DNA of 64,000 bases, taken from the NCBI RefSeq assembly GCF_028687635.1, contig NZ_JAQTZS010000002.1, positions 1 through 64,000 of the forward strand, in the 5' to 3' direction. A program made the translations under genes and the position numbers. Below the pieces are notes generated by a model. That model did not search any database and was not told the DNA's origin. It saw nothing but the letters and a program-made list of their open reading frames with translations. Positions within the stretch are counted from its first letter, which is position 1; each line of letters begins with the position of its first letter. Shown here piece after piece: positions 36,306 through 47,491 of this stretch. The stretch comes from Malikia sp. (GTDB taxonomy: Bacteria; Pseudomonadota; Gammaproteobacteria; Burkholderiales; Burkholderiaceae_C).

Positions 36306-37094
36306 TCAGTCGGGTACCAGCAACAGAGTGAACTGGCGCACCAATTGCAGGCAATCCTGCAGCAAGCCCAGCAGCGGGGTGCTCCAGTACGGCAACGTCA
36401 GGCCCAGCATCAGCAGGCCCACCAGCAGCGTGACCGGAAAGCCGATGCTGAACAGGTTGAGCTGAGGCGCGGCGCGCGTCAGCACGGCCAAGGCCAGGTT
36501 GGTGATCAACAGTGCCGTGACGATCGGCAGCGACAGTTGCAGCCCGATGCTGAAGATCCGGCTGCCCCAGTAGACCAGTTGCGACCAGCCGTTGCGGTTG
36601 GTCTGGAGCGTGCTGATGGGCAGGCTCTGGAAGCTGTCCACCAGGCTGTCGATCAGCAGCAGGTGCAGGTCGCTCCAGAGAAAGAGCATCAGCGTCAGCT
36701 GCATCATGAACTGGCTGACGACCGAGGTGCGCCCCTGCGAATGCGGGTCGAAGAAGGTCGCGAAACCCAGGCCCATGCTCATGCCTATCATCTCGCCGGC
36801 CAGCTCCACCCCGGTGAACAACAGCCGCACCACGAAGCCGATGGCCGTGCCGATCAGGAATTGCTGGACCAGGATCAGCAATGCCGTCCAAGACATCGGA
36901 TCCTGGACCGGGACGGTGGGCAGACCGGGGGCGACCAGGGCCGCGATGGCGATGCCGAGTCCGAGCCGCACGCGCACGGGCAGGCTGCGGTCACTCAGGA
37001 CGGGGGCGGTGGTGAACAGGCCCAGGATGCGCACCAGTGGCCACATGAAGGCGCTGACCCAGCTCAGCAGCTGGCCGGTGGTGATCTCGACCAT
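36306..37094 (-). CDS. fliR: Flagellar type III export protein FliR
   Basis: 262 residues with about six hydrophobic helices. LVRILGLFTTAPVLSDRSLPVRVRLGLG near the N-terminus, FLIGTAIGFVVRLLFTGVELAGEMIGMSMGLGFATFFDP in the middle and PQLNLFSIGFPVTLLVGLLML late are the FliR signatures. It forms the FliPQR export gate in the inner membrane. Last gene of the fliF-to-fliR minus-strand run, downstream of fliQ. Confidence 0.97.
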   Translation of the reverse strand: MVEITTGQLLSWVSAFMWPLVRILGLFTTAPVLSDRSLPVRVRLGLGIAIAALVAPGLPTVPVQDPMSWTALLILVQQFLIGTAIGFVVRLLFTGVELAGEMIGMSMGLGFATFFDPHSQGRTSVVSQFMMQLTLMLFLWSDLHLLLIDSLVDSFQSLPISTLQTNRNGWSQLVYWGSRIFSIGLQLSLPIVTALLITNLALAVLTRAAPQLNLFSIGFPVTLLVGLLMLGLTLPYWSTPLLGLLQDCLQLVRQFTLLLVPD

Positions 37095-37101
37095 GCCGCC
37101 G

Positions 37102-37371
37102 TCAGCTGGCGAAGTTGGGGATGCTCGTGAGCATCAGGCGGAAATAGTCCGTCAGCGTGGCAAGCATCCAGGGGCCGGCAATCACCAGTGTCGCGAAGAT
37201 GGCGAGCAGCTTGGGGATGAAGGACAGCGTGGCTTCGTTGATCTGCGTGGCGGCCTGGAAGATGCTGATCAGCAAGCCCACCACCAGCGTCACCAGCAGC
37301 AGCGGCGCGGCCACCAGCACCATGACCTCGATCGCCTGTCGCGCCAGCGACATGATCATTTCAGGTGTCAT
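37102..37371 (-). CDS. fliQ: Flagellar type III export protein FliQ
   Basis: 89 residues, exactly as expected, with two membrane helices. It reads MTPEMIMSLARQAIEVMVLV, then VVGLLISIFQAATQINEATLSFIPKLLA, the conserved core. Part of the FliPQR gate. Gap of 7 bp to fliR and 9 bp to fliP. Confidence 0.97.
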   Translation of the reverse strand: MTPEMIMSLARQAIEVMVLVAAPLLLVTLVVGLLISIFQAATQINEATLSFIPKLLAIFATLVIAGPWMLATLTDYFRLMLTSIPNFAS

Positions 37372-37380
37372 GCCGTGTCC

Positions 37381-38154
37381 TCAGTAAAAGCTTTGCGCCA
37401 GCGAGCCCAGCAGCAACTGCCAGCCATCGACCAGGACGAACAGCATCAGCTTCAGGGGCAGCGAGACGATGGAGGGCGAGACCATCATCATGCCCATCGC
37501 CATCAGCACGCTGGCGACCACCATGTCGATGATGATGAAGGGGATGAAGATCGCAAAGCCGATCTGGAATGCCGTCTTGAGTTCGCTGGTGACGAAGGCG
37601 GGGACCAGCACGCGCAGCGGAATGTCCTTGGCTTCGGCCGGTGCCGGCATGTTCGACAGCTTCACGAACAGCGCGAGGTCGGTCTGGCGTGTCTGCTTGA
37701 GCATGAATTCGGTCAGTGGCAGGCTGGCGCGCTTCAAGGCTCGCTCGACCGAGATCCGGTTTTCCGACAGCGGCTTGTAGGCGGTGGCGTAGATCTGGTC
37801 GAGCACCGGGCTCATGACGAACAGGCTCAGGAACAGCGACAGTCCGATCAGGACCTGGTTGGGCGGCGACGACTGGGTGCCGATCGCCATGCGCAGCAGG
37901 GACAGCACGATGATGATGCGGGTGAAGCTCGTCATCATGAGCAAGACGGCTGGCAGGAAGGTCAGCGAGGTCAGCAGCAGCAGGATCTGCAGGTTCAGGC
38001 TGTAGGTGCGGCTGCCGTTGGCGGCGGCCCGCGACACGCTGATGCCGGGCAGGTTCTGGGCTTCTGCCACCAGGGGCAGCAGGCACGAGGCCAGCAGCAG
38101 GCCGGCGAACAGGGCCGGCAGACGCAGCCGTGGCGGTAGCAATTTATTGAACAT
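37381..38154 (-). CDS. fliP: Flagellar type III export protein FliP
   Basis: 257 residues from ATG at 38154 with a cleavable signal peptide ending near VAEA (about 32). Core motifs: [26 protein letters not shown], then [61 protein letters not shown]. The start overlaps fliO by 11 bp. A longer open frame to 38376 is only read-through and lies over fliO. Confidence 0.97.
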   Translation of the reverse strand: MFNKLLPPRLRLPALFAGLLLASCLLPLVAEAQNLPGISVSRAAANGSRTYSLNLQILLLLTSLTFLPAVLLMMTSFTRIIIVLSLLRMAIGTQSSPPNQVLIGLSLFLSLFVMSPVLDQIYATAYKPLSENRISVERALKRASLPLTEFMLKQTRQTDLALFVKLSNMPAPAEAKDIPLRVLVPAFVTSELKTAFQIGFAIFIPFIIIDMVVASVLMAMGMMMVSPSIVSLPLKLMLFVLVDGWQLLLGSLAQSFY

Positions 38155-38473
38155 GACGAGAGACGAGGTATTTTTCGAGCCAGGATGCCGCACCGGACTG
38201 GCTGGCCGGGTTTTCTTCGAGCAGTGGCGGCTCCGGGAATTCGAGCAGGGTGTTGACCTGCCCGGCGGCCACGCCCACCAGCAACCAGCGGCCACCGACT
38301 TCCAGCAGCACCGCGCGTTCGCGCGCACCGAGCGGAACCATGGCTTGCACCTTGATGGCGGCGCGCATGCCACCACGAGGCTTGTACCAGCGCCCGATCA
38401 GCCAGGCCAGGGCGGCCAGCAAGCCCAGCACCAGTGCCAGTGCCAGCGTGGTCTGTAGCAGGTTGGTGATCAT
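38144..38473 (-). CDS. fliO: Flagellar biosynthesis protein FliO
   Basis: 109 residues: one N-terminal membrane helix (about 8-27) with [19 protein letters not shown], then a cytoplasmic domain with [27 protein letters not shown]. FliO assists FliP assembly. Low sequence conservation, but the position between fliN and fliP and the [13 protein letters not shown] block are convincing. ATG overlaps the fliN stop by 4 bp. Confidence 0.93.
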   Translation of the reverse strand: MITNLLQTTLALALVLGLLAALAWLIGRWYKPRGGMRAAIKVQAMVPLGARERAVLLEVGGRWLLVGVAAGQVNTLLEFPEPPLLEENPASQSGAASWLEKYLVSRHVQ

Positions 38474-38901
38474 CGATTCAACTTGCGTATGCGTTCGGCC
38501 GGCGTCGTGATGTCGGTCAGCCGGATACCGAACTTGTCGTTGACCACCACGACCTCGCCCTGGGCGATCAGGCAGCCGTTGACCAGCACGTCCATCGGCT
38601 CGCCGGCCAGGCCGTTGAGCTCGACGACCGAACCCTGTGCTAGTTGCAGCAGCTGCTTGATCGAGATCTTGGTGCGGCCGAGTTCAACCGTCAGATGGAC
38701 GGGGATATCCAGGATGAAGTCGATGTCCGGGCCGGTGCTGGAATGGGCCGCCGGTGCCGACAGGTCCTTGAACACGCCGGCTCCTGCTTGCGCACCCGAA
38801 GGGGCGGCAGGTGCCGCCGGCGTGGCTTCGGACTGGGCTTGTTCGGACAGTGCCGCCCCCCAGATGTCGTCCGTGACGGTTTGGTCGTCATCATTCGTCA
38901 T
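38470..38901 (-). CDS. fliN: Flagellar motor switch protein FliN
   Basis: 143 residues. ATG at 38901 has AAGGAG six bases upstream; an in-frame ATG at 38919 lacks it. After an acidic/Ala-Pro-rich N-terminus comes the SpoA domain (about 70-140): DFILDIPVHLTVELGRTKISIKQLLQLAQGSVVELN and GCLIAQGEVVVVNDKFGIRLTDI. Builds the lower C-ring with FliM and also docks FliH. Confidence 0.97.
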   Translation of the reverse strand: MTNDDDQTVTDDIWGAALSEQAQSEATPAAPAAPSGAQAGAGVFKDLSAPAAHSSTGPDIDFILDIPVHLTVELGRTKISIKQLLQLAQGSVVELNGLAGEPMDVLVNGCLIAQGEVVVVNDKFGIRLTDITTPAERIRKLNR

Positions 38902-38911
38902 GCGTTGCTCC

Positions 38912-39895
38912 TTAGGCATTGGCGCCAGAATTGTGGATTAGCTTTTCGACGCGCAGGGCATACTGGTCATTGAGCTTGCCGTAGCTGCACTCCAGAATCG
39001 GTACCTCGTCGACCTTCAGTTCCACGGTCTCCGGCATGGTGATCGGGATGATGTCGCCCACCTTGAACTTCAATACCTCGCGCAGGGTGCTCGGGATCGA
39101 GCACAGGTTCGCGTAGGCCTCCACCTCGGCGTCCTGGATTTGCTTCTGCATTCGCTTGATCCAGCGCTGATCCAGCGTCTGCAATTCGCTTTTCATCGGG
39201 TCGGACAGCACATCCTTGATCGGTTCCAGCATGGCGTATGGCATGCAGATGTACAGGTTGGCTGAGATGGGCCCGACTTCAATGGTGAAGGTGGTCGACA
39301 CCACCACCTCGTTGGGCGTGGCAATGTTGGCGAACTGGGTGTTCATCTCCGATCGGATGAACTCGTATTCGATCGGATAGACCGATTGCCAGGACTTGTG
39401 CTGCGATTCGAAGACGATCTGCAGCACGCGATGGATCGTGCGCTGTTCGGTCTGCGTGAATTCGCGCCCTTCGATCCGGGTCTGGAAGCGCCCGTCGCCA
39501 CCGAAGAAATTGTCCACCAGCATGAACACCAGATCCGGCGCCAGAATCACCATGGCCGTTCCGCGCAGGGGCTTGATGTGCACCAGGTTCAGGTTGGTCG
39601 GCACGACCAGGTTGCGCAGGAACTCGCTGTACTTGGTCACGCGCACCGGACCGCAGGCGATTTCCGCCGTGCGTCGCAGGAAGTTGTACAAGCCAATCCG
39701 CAACAGGCCGGCAAAGCGTTCGTTGATCAGTTCCAGTGCCGGCAGGCGGCCGCGCACGATGCGCTCTTCCGTGGCCAGGTTGTAGGGGCGAACCGACGCC
39801 TCCACCTGGGGCAAGACCTCCTCTTCGACTTCGCCGTTCATGCCCTGAAGCAGGGCATCGACCTCGTCCTGAGAAAGGAACTTTTCGCTTGACAT
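38912..39895 (-). CDS. fliM: Flagellar motor switch protein FliM
   Basis: 327 residues. The N-terminal CheY-binding peptide LSQDEVDALLQGM is at 7-19; the middle domain has the GGDGR loop (FFGGDGRFQTRIEGREFT); the C-terminal SpoA domain has KVGDIIPITMPETVELKVDEVPI. It links CheY-P to the rotor. Gene order fliL-fliM-fliN is standard. Confidence 0.98.
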   Translation of the reverse strand: MSSEKFLSQDEVDALLQGMNGEVEEEVLPQVEASVRPYNLATEERIVRGRLPALELINERFAGLLRIGLYNFLRRTAEIACGPVRVTKYSEFLRNLVVPTNLNLVHIKPLRGTAMVILAPDLVFMLVDNFFGGDGRFQTRIEGREFTQTEQRTIHRVLQIVFESQHKSWQSVYPIEYEFIRSEMNTQFANIATPNEVVVSTTFTIEVGPISANLYICMPYAMLEPIKDVLSDPMKSELQTLDQRWIKRMQKQIQDAEVEAYANLCSIPSTLREVLKFKVGDIIPITMPETVELKVDEVPILECSYGKLNDQYALRVEKLIHNSGANA

Positions 39896-39897
39896 GA

Positions 39898-40440
39898 CTA
39901 CTGAATGACGAATGAAGTGATGAAGACATTGGCCACATCCAGCGAGGGCATGCCGGAAGCCAGCGGCTCGTTAACGAGATCCAGGATTTCCTTCGTCAGT
40001 TGATTCTTGCCTTCGATCGTCGAGATTTCCTCGGCGGTCTTGCCCGACAGCATCAGCAGCAGGCGGCTGCGGATTTGTGGCAGATAGTTCTTCAGGGTCG
40101 CGGCCTCTTCCGCCGTGGCAACCTGCAGATTGAACGTCGCTTGCAGGAATTGCCGGTTGGGTTGCAGGTTGACCGTGAAGGGATCCAGGGCCACGAACAC
40201 TGGCGGCAGAGCGGGTTCGCCTTTCTTTGGTTTCTTCTTGGCCTTGGAGGCCTCGGCGGCTTCTTCCGTGTCTTGTTCGGCGTGGGCTGATTTCTGCATG
40301 AAGAACCAGGCAGCACCACCGCCAACCAGCAGCAAAGCCACCAATGCCACGATCAGCATCAGTTTCTTTTTTGATTTCTTGCCGCCTCCGGCTTCGTCGG
40401 TCGGGGTGGAGTTGTCTTTTTTTTCAGCCTGGGAGGACAT
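39898..40440 (-). CDS. fliL: Flagellar basal-body-associated protein FliL
   Basis: 180 residues: a Lys-rich N-terminus, a single membrane helix (about 27-47, LMLIVALVALLLVGGGAAWFF), then a periplasmic stomatin-like domain with FVALDPFTVNLQPNRQFLQATFNLQV and ending VFITSFVIQ. FliL surrounds stator units and boosts torque. A run of eight A lies in codons 6-8 or so. Just 2 bp before fliM. Confidence 0.96.
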   Translation of the reverse strand: MSSQAEKKDNSTPTDEAGGGKKSKKKLMLIVALVALLLVGGGAAWFFMQKSAHAEQDTEEAAEASKAKKKPKKGEPALPPVFVALDPFTVNLQPNRQFLQATFNLQVATAEEAATLKNYLPQIRSRLLLMLSGKTAEEISTIEGKNQLTKEILDLVNEPLASGMPSLDVANVFITSFVIQ

Positions 40441-40477
40441 TGGAAACAGTAAAGGTGGTTGATTGATTCTTGGCGGT

Positions 40478-42028
<1,551 letters not shown>

Positions 42029-42044
42029 GTGGGCGGGGCTCGGT

Positions 42045-42482
42045 TCATGGTCTCGGCCGGCGGCGCGCGGCTTGTTCGTCGGTCTGCTTCTGATCCCGCT
42101 GGTTTTCCTTGTGCAGCGCCCCTTGCAGGGCCCGACGCGACAGGGTGTCGAAGGACAGCCGCTTGCGCTCGCAAAGCTGCCAGTGGCTGCGCTGGCTTTC
42201 CACCCCCAGCCGACTCGCGGCCAGGGCTCGTGTCTGCTGTTCCACTGCCAGGTCAAGGTTCTTGATGAACCCCAGAAAGTTCAGGTGATCGGCGGCTGTC
42301 AGCCCCTGGCGCAGCTTGTGCTGCAACTGGGCGACATACTCCTCTCGATAGGATTCCAGCAAGTTTAGCTTCTGCTGGGCCTGTTCGCTGAGCCGAATCG
42401 CTTCTCCGAGGCGTTTGGCTGCTTCTTCCGATTGCTTGGTCGACAAGTCGACCAGCGTCTCGATCACGCTGGGGTGTGCCAT
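42045..42482 (-). CDS. fliJ: Flagellar export protein FliJ
   Basis: 145 residues, predicted as one long coiled-coil hairpin. Heptad-like blocks LVDLSTKQSEEAAKRLGEAI, LNLLESYREEYVAQLQ and the FLGFIKNLDLAVEQQ segment are typical. The C-terminus is highly basic (ARRRPRP). FliJ acts as a rotor-like stalk in the FliH-FliI export ATPase. Gap of 32 bp to fliI. Confidence 0.94.
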   Translation of the reverse strand: MAHPSVIETLVDLSTKQSEEAAKRLGEAIRLSEQAQQKLNLLESYREEYVAQLQHKLRQGLTAADHLNFLGFIKNLDLAVEQQTRALAASRLGVESQRSHWQLCERKRLSFDTLSRRALQGALHKENQRDQKQTDEQAARRRPRP

Positions 42483-42514
42483 ATGGGATTATGGTTTTCG
42501 CGTGGGCGTTCCGT

Positions 42515-43903
42515 TCATTGGAACAACGTGGAAAGTTCCCGCAAGCTCTGCGCAATGCCGGCCTGCTCGTGTATGCCTTGCTGCAGGAAGCGCTCGATCT
42601 GCGGGTGCCTGGCGATCGCCTCGTCGATCAGTGGGTCGCTGCCGGGGCTGTAGGCGCCCACGTTGATCAGGTCGCGGTTGCGCTGGTAGCGCGACATCAG
42701 TTGCTTGAGCCGGCGCGTGAGCTTCTGGTGCGACTCGTCGGTGATGTTGTGCATGGCGCGGCTGATCGACTGCTCGACGTCGATCGCCGGGTAGTGGCCG
42801 GCTTCGGCCAATGTGCGGTTGAGCACGATATGGCCGTCCAGGATCGCCCGCGCCGAGTCGGCGATTGGGTCCTGCTGGTCGTCGCCCTCGGTCAGCACCG
42901 TGTAGAAGGCCGTGATCGAGCCACCGCCGGCCTCGCCGTTGCCGGCGCGCTCCACCAGCGCGGGCAGCTTGGCGAACACCGAGGGCGGATAGCCCTTGGT
43001 CGCGGGTGGCTCGCCAATCGCCAGCGCGATCTCGCGCTGCGCCATCGCGTAGCGCGTGAGCGAATCCATGATCAGCAGCACGTTCTTGCCCTGGTCGCGG
43101 AAATGTTCGGCGATCAAGGTCGTGTAGGCCGCGCCCTGCAAGCGCAGCAGCGGCGGGTTGTCGGCGGGGGCCGCCACCACCACCGAGCGCGCCAGGCCTT
43201 CCTCGCCCAGGATCTGCTCGATGAACTCCTTGACCTCGCGGCCGCGCTCGCCGATCAGTCCGACCACGATCACGTCGGCCGCCGTGTAGCGCGCCATCAT
43301 GCCCAGCAGCATGCTCTTGCCCACGCCCGAGCCCGCGAACAGACCCATGCGCTGGCCCCGTCCCACCGTGAGCATGCTGTTGATCGCGCGCACGCCGACG
43401 TCCAGCGTCTGCGAGATCGGCTCGCGCCGCAGCGGGTTCATCGCCCGCACATAGAGCGGCGCGGTCGCGTGGCTCTTGAGCGGGCCGAGCAGGTCGAGCG
43501 GGCGCCCGGTGGCGTCGAGCACACGACCGAGCAGCGCGTCGCCGACCGGCAGATGGCGGCCATCGGCCGTCGGGCGCTGCCGGGTGCGGCGCTCATGCAG
43601 CCGTGGCGCGGTCCGGGCGCCCAGGGTCGGGATCACCGGGGCGCCAGGCTGCACCCCTTCGACGTCGCCGAGCGGCATCAGGAACAGGCGCTCGCGCTCG
43701 AAGCCCACCACTTCGGCATCGAGCCGGAAGCCGCTCGGCAGCGGGACGTGACAGGGGCTGCCGACGGGCAACTGCAAGCCCACGGCCTCCATCACCAGGC
43801 CGGCGACGCGCGTCACGCGGCCGAACGGCCGCAGCGTCTCGCAATGTTCGATCTGCTGTTGGCAGTGTTGCAGGAAGCCGGTCCAGCTGGGCGTCTTGTC
43901 CAT
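42515..43903 (-). CDS. fliI: Flagellar export ATPase FliI
   Basis: 462 residues. F1-beta-like: Walker A GSGVGKS at 191-197, [15 protein letters not shown], Walker B-type [28 protein letters not shown] near 260-285, and [12 protein letters not shown]. It powers unfolding and loading of export substrates at the base of the flagellum. Located between fliH and fliJ as usual. Confidence 0.98.
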   Translation of the reverse strand: MDKTPSWTGFLQHCQQQIEHCETLRPFGRVTRVAGLVMEAVGLQLPVGSPCHVPLPSGFRLDAEVVGFERERLFLMPLGDVEGVQPGAPVIPTLGARTAPRLHERRTRQRPTADGRHLPVGDALLGRVLDATGRPLDLLGPLKSHATAPLYVRAMNPLRREPISQTLDVGVRAINSMLTVGRGQRMGLFAGSGVGKSMLLGMMARYTAADVIVVGLIGERGREVKEFIEQILGEEGLARSVVVAAPADNPPLLRLQGAAYTTLIAEHFRDQGKNVLLIMDSLTRYAMAQREIALAIGEPPATKGYPPSVFAKLPALVERAGNGEAGGGSITAFYTVLTEGDDQQDPIADSARAILDGHIVLNRTLAEAGHYPAIDVEQSISRAMHNITDESHQKLTRRLKQLMSRYQRNRDLINVGAYSPGSDPLIDEAIARHPQIERFLQQGIHEQAGIAQSLRELSTLFQ

Positions 43904-43906
43904 GGC

Positions 43907-44641
43907 TCAGTCGGTCTCCGGCAGCAGCCAGTCATCGTCACGGCCCAGCGTTTCCTGCAGCCGGCGCCAGCGCGTCGCGAGCGTGGCATCGATCACATTG
44001 GTTCCGGTCTCGATGCGGCAGTCGCCGCGCTCCAGGTGGCTGTCGGCGCGCAAGCGCCAGCCGGCGGCCTGGAGTCCCGAGCCGCGCATGTTTTCCAGCA
44101 GTTCCAGATCCTGCGGATGCAGCAGCAAGGTGGCGGGCAATTGCAGCAGCGGCAGGCTGTGCAGCGCCTCGTCGATGGCGGGCAGCAGCAAGGTGGGTTG
44201 CACCTTCAGGGCCGCTTTCAGCATCGCCTTGGCGATCTGCAGCGCCAGCGTCAGCAGCTGCTGGGCGACTTCCTCCCGCGCCTGCTGGATCTGCTGCTCG
44301 AACACCTGGCACAGCTGGTCCAGCGCCTCGCAGCGTGCCGTCACTTCGCGCTGACCCTCGGTCAATCCCCGGGCGTGACCTTCCTTGAGGCCGGTGGCGC
44401 GGCCTTCCTGCCGCCCTTCCTGGTAGCCCGTTTGATAGCCCGCCTGGCGGCCGGCTTCGCGTGCCGCCAGCATCTCCTGCGCCAGCTTGGCCGCCGCGGC
44501 CGCATCGGGGTCTTGCCTGGCGTGGGCTTTGGCGTGCGGGGACTTGCGCTCGGCGCGCTCCTCCAGCAGCGAGGCCAGCTCCCAGCGCTGGTAGGCGGTC
44601 TGCATGGACGGGGGGGGGCGCTCGCGGTCAGACAAACGCAT
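43907..44641 (-). CDS. fliH: Flagellar export ATPase regulator FliH
   Basis: 244 residues. Diagnostic feature: a glycine-every-fourth-residue helix (GxxxG repeats) at about 63-98 (AGRQAGYQTGYQEG, then GRATGLKEGHARG). The C-terminal half resembles the FliH/YscL E-type domain with LQIAKAMLKAALKVQP. Holds FliI inactive and ties it to FliN. Translation starts inside fliG (14-bp overlap); the first codons contain nine C in a row encoding Pro-Pro-Pro, and a second in-frame ATG (44,605) follows that tract. Confidence 0.94.
   Translation of the reverse strand: MRLSDRERPPPSMQTAYQRWELASLLEERAERKSPHAKAHARQDPDAAAAAKLAQEMLAAREAGRQAGYQTGYQEGRQEGRATGLKEGHARGLTEGQREVTARCEALDQLCQVFEQQIQQAREEVAQQLLTLALQIAKAMLKAALKVQPTLLLPAIDEALHSLPLLQLPATLLLHPQDLELLENMRGSGLQAAGWRLRADSHLERGDCRIETGTNVIDATLATRWRRLQETLGRDDDWLLPETD
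44610..44618 (-). repeat. C9 homopolymer near the fliH start
   Basis: Nine consecutive G on the plus strand (C on the coding strand) lie between the ATG at 44641 and the in-frame ATG at 44605. Confidence 0.92.
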
Positions 44642-45620
44642 CTCCTCCGCCCGCCAGCGTGATCTGGCCTTCGTCCGCCAGACGACGCACGATCTGCAGG
44701 ATTTCCTTTTGCTGCTTTTCCACGTCCGACAGCCGCACCGGCCCCTTGGCCTGCAGGTCCTCGCGCATCATGTCGGCGGCACGCTGCGACATGTTCTTGA
44801 AGATCTTGGTCTTGAGCTCGTCGGTCGCACCCTTGAGCGCGACGATCAGCGCCTCGGACGGCACCTCGCGCAGGATGACCTGGATGTCGCGGTCCTGGAT
44901 GTCGAGGATGTTGTCGAACACGAACATCTTGTCGAGCACCTCCTGCGCCAGGTTCGGGTCGTAATTCTTGAGGTTCTCGATGATCGAGGTTTCGGCATCC
45001 CCGTTCATGAAGTTCATGATTTCGGCCATGGTCTGGACGCCGCCCATGGCTTTCTTGCGCAGGTTGTCGTTGCCCGTCAGCAGCTTGTTGAGCACATCGT
45101 TGAGCTCGCTGAGCGCGGCTGGCTGCACGCCGTCGAGCGTGGCGATGCGCAGCGTCACCTCGTGGCGGGTGCGCTCGGACAGTTCGTTCAGTACCTCGCT
45201 GGCGTGGTAGGGTTCCAGGTGCACGAGGATGGTGGCGATGATCTGCGGGTGTTCGTTGCGGATCAGGTCCGCCACCGCCTTGCCCTCCATCCACTTGAGG
45301 CTCTCGAAGCCGCTGGCATCGCGCGTGATCAGGATGCGGTTGATCAGCCAGGAAGCCTTGTCCTCGTCGAGCGCCTTGTTCAGGACGTCGCGGATGTAAT
45401 CCTCGGGCGGCAGGCCGAACGAGGTCGTCTTGGAGGTTTCTTCGACGAAATCCTGCAGCACCTGATCGACCATCTTGCGGGTCACCCCCTTGATTTCGGC
45501 CATCGCCTTGCCAAGCTTCTGGACCTCGCGCGGATCCAGATGCTTGATGATCTCGGCCGCCGCTTCCTGGCCGAGTGACAGCATCAGGACGGCTGCTTTT
45601 TGAATGCCATTTTCACTCAT
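44628..45620 (-). CDS. fliG: Flagellar motor switch protein FliG
   Basis: 330 residues, near exact family length. N-terminal FliF-binding KAAVLMLSLGQEAAAEIIKHL; middle domain with HPQIIATILVHLEPYHASEVL (EHPQ motif); C-terminal torque domain with the charged helix VLREVPSEALIVALKGATDELKTKIFKNMSQRAADMMREDL, holding the Arg/Asp residues that contact the stator. Overlaps fliF by 8 bp. Confidence 0.98.
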   Translation of the reverse strand: MSENGIQKAAVLMLSLGQEAAAEIIKHLDPREVQKLGKAMAEIKGVTRKMVDQVLQDFVEETSKTTSFGLPPEDYIRDVLNKALDEDKASWLINRILITRDASGFESLKWMEGKAVADLIRNEHPQIIATILVHLEPYHASEVLNELSERTRHEVTLRIATLDGVQPAALSELNDVLNKLLTGNDNLRKKAMGGVQTMAEIMNFMNGDAETSIIENLKNYDPNLAQEVLDKMFVFDNILDIQDRDIQVILREVPSEALIVALKGATDELKTKIFKNMSQRAADMMREDLQAKGPVRLSDVEKQQKEILQIVRRLADEGQITLAGGGDAFV

Positions 45621-47277
45621 CGTTCATCCAGCCCCGCACAATATCGGCCACCATCTTGGGGTCCTTCATGGTCATCGCCTTGGCGGCTTGCAGATTGCTG
45701 CGGTAGACCTGTTCCTTTTCCTCTTCTTCCGCTTCGATTTCCTGCCGCGTCTTGCGCGGTATCGCGGGTTCGGCTCTGTTGGCGCTTTCGGTGCTGGCCT
45801 CATAGACAGTCGGCTGTTCGGTCGGCGCGGCTGCGATGGGTTCGGGAGGGGGCTCCGGTGGCTTGGGCGGCTCGGGGTTGAGCTGCTTGACCATCGGGCG
45901 CAGCAGCTTGAAGTACAGGTAGCCCAGCACCAGCAGCGACAGCAGGTACTGCACGGCTGACTTGGCAAACTCCAGGGTGGCGAATGGCTTCCAGAACGGC
46001 TCCTCGGGAACGGCTTCCTGCAGCGTCTCGGCAAAGGCGCTGTTCATCACGTTGAGCGAGTCGCCGCGCTGCTGGTTGTAGCCCATGGCCTCCTTGATCA
46101 GATCGGTGATCTGGGTCTTTTCCTGATCCGTCAGCGGTCGGGTGGTGACCTTGCCGTCCGCACCCACCTCGCGCTTGTGGTTGACCACCACCGCCACGTT
46201 CAGACGCTTGATGCCGCCCATGGCCTGCTGGGTGTAGCTGATGGTCTTGTCGAGCTCGTAGTTGACCGTGCTTTCCTTTTGTGCGCTGTTGGCGCTGGCC
46301 GACGGGGTGGCGGTGCCCCCTGGCTGGTTCGCGGCGGCTCCCGGCACGCCACCCGGCTTGGGTTCGGAGCTGCTCGACTCGTTCGACCGCTGACTGCGGA
46401 TGGCCGATACCTCGGGCGGGCTGTTGGGCTTGTAGCTCTCCGCGGCTTGCTCGACCCGGGAGAAATCCACCTCGGCCGTGGCCTCGGCCCGCACGTTGCC
46501 GTTGCCCACGACCGGCGTCAGGATGGATTCGATGCGCTTGACGATGGCGTCTTGCAGGTCCTGCACATACTTGAGCTGGGACGGGTCGAGCTGGGTGTTG
46601 GCGCGGCGGTTCTCGGGCGAGGACAGCAACAAGCCGTTCTGGTCCACCACCGTCACGTTCTTGGCGGTGAGCTCGGGCACGCTGCTAGACACCAGGTGGA
46701 TGATGGAGCTGACCTGCTGCGCATCCAGCGTGCGACCGGGGTACAGGTTGACCATCACGGCAGCCGTGGGCTGCTGCTTGTCGCGCACGAACACGGAGGG
46801 CTTGGGGATGGCCAGGTGGACCCGCGCCGATTGCACCATGGCGATCGAGTTGATCGAGCGCGCCAGTTCCCCCTCCAGGGCACGCTGGAAGTTGACCTGT
46901 TCCAGAAACTGCGACACGCCGAGCTTCTGGTTCTCCATCAGCTCGAAGCCCACGTTGCCGCCCTTGGGCAGGCCCTGTGAAGCCAGCTTCAGGCGCGTGT
47001 CATGGACCCGCTCGGCTGGCACCAGGATCGCGCCGCCACCCTCCGCGAACTGGTAGGGGATGTTCATCTGCTGCAGCGCGGCAATGATGGCGCCGCCATC
47101 GCGGTCAGAGAAGTTGGTCAGCAGCACCTTGTAGGCGGGTTTCTGGTTCCACATCCAGATCGCCGCCATCAGGGCCAGCACCATGGCGATGCCCGCGCCG
47201 GCAGCCAGGTTACGGCCGAGGGCGCTCTTGAAAAACTCCATGAAGCCGTTCGTTCGTGCTTCAGATTCAGTGGCCAT
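45613..47277 (-). CDS. fliF: Flagellar MS-ring protein FliF
   Basis: 554 residues, two membrane helices (about 23-43 and 435-455). Ring-building motifs GAAILVPAERVHDTRLKLASQGLPKGG, SVFVRDKQQPTAAVMVNLYPG and a long periplasmic part with an unstructured Pro/Ser/Gly-rich loop near 290-340. The C-terminal acidic tail DPKMVADIVRGWMNDE binds FliG. Diverges from fliE across a 214-bp gap. Confidence 0.98.
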   Translation of the reverse strand: MATESEARTNGFMEFFKSALGRNLAAGAGIAMVLALMAAIWMWNQKPAYKVLLTNFSDRDGGAIIAALQQMNIPYQFAEGGGAILVPAERVHDTRLKLASQGLPKGGNVGFELMENQKLGVSQFLEQVNFQRALEGELARSINSIAMVQSARVHLAIPKPSVFVRDKQQPTAAVMVNLYPGRTLDAQQVSSIIHLVSSSVPELTAKNVTVVDQNGLLLSSPENRRANTQLDPSQLKYVQDLQDAIVKRIESILTPVVGNGNVRAEATAEVDFSRVEQAAESYKPNSPPEVSAIRSQRSNESSSSEPKPGGVPGAAANQPGGTATPSASANSAQKESTVNYELDKTISYTQQAMGGIKRLNVAVVVNHKREVGADGKVTTRPLTDQEKTQITDLIKEAMGYNQQRGDSLNVMNSAFAETLQEAVPEEPFWKPFATLEFAKSAVQYLLSLLVLGYLYFKLLRPMVKQLNPEPPKPPEPPPEPIAAAPTEQPTVYEASTESANRAEPAIPRKTRQEIEAEEEEKEQVYRSNLQAAKAMTMKDPKMVADIVRGWMNDE

Positions 47278-47491
47278 GTTGGCTTTCTGCTCCAGGGCTC
47301 AAGGCTTGTCGGAAAGGAGGGTGGGGCAAGGGGTGGCTGGCGTGAGCCGGGACGCTGCATTGTCCCTGTTCGGCCTTCGGTCAATGGCTCAAACAGAGCC
47401 CGAAATCCCATGCTGATCCATCGGTCGGTTGCAATCAAATGTGATAATATTGTACCAATTTATCATCCGCGAATTGCGGTCGAGAACCTGA

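Noticed and set aside
37381-38376. Longer fliP reading to 38376
   Set aside because: The extra 74 codons run over fliO in another frame and precede a clean signal peptide; ATG 38154 is the real start.
42476-44662. Plus-strand open frame of 728 codons
   Set aside because: Lies antisense to fliI and fliH, which have full motifs; the translation is Arg/His/Gln-rich shadow sequence of high-GC genes.
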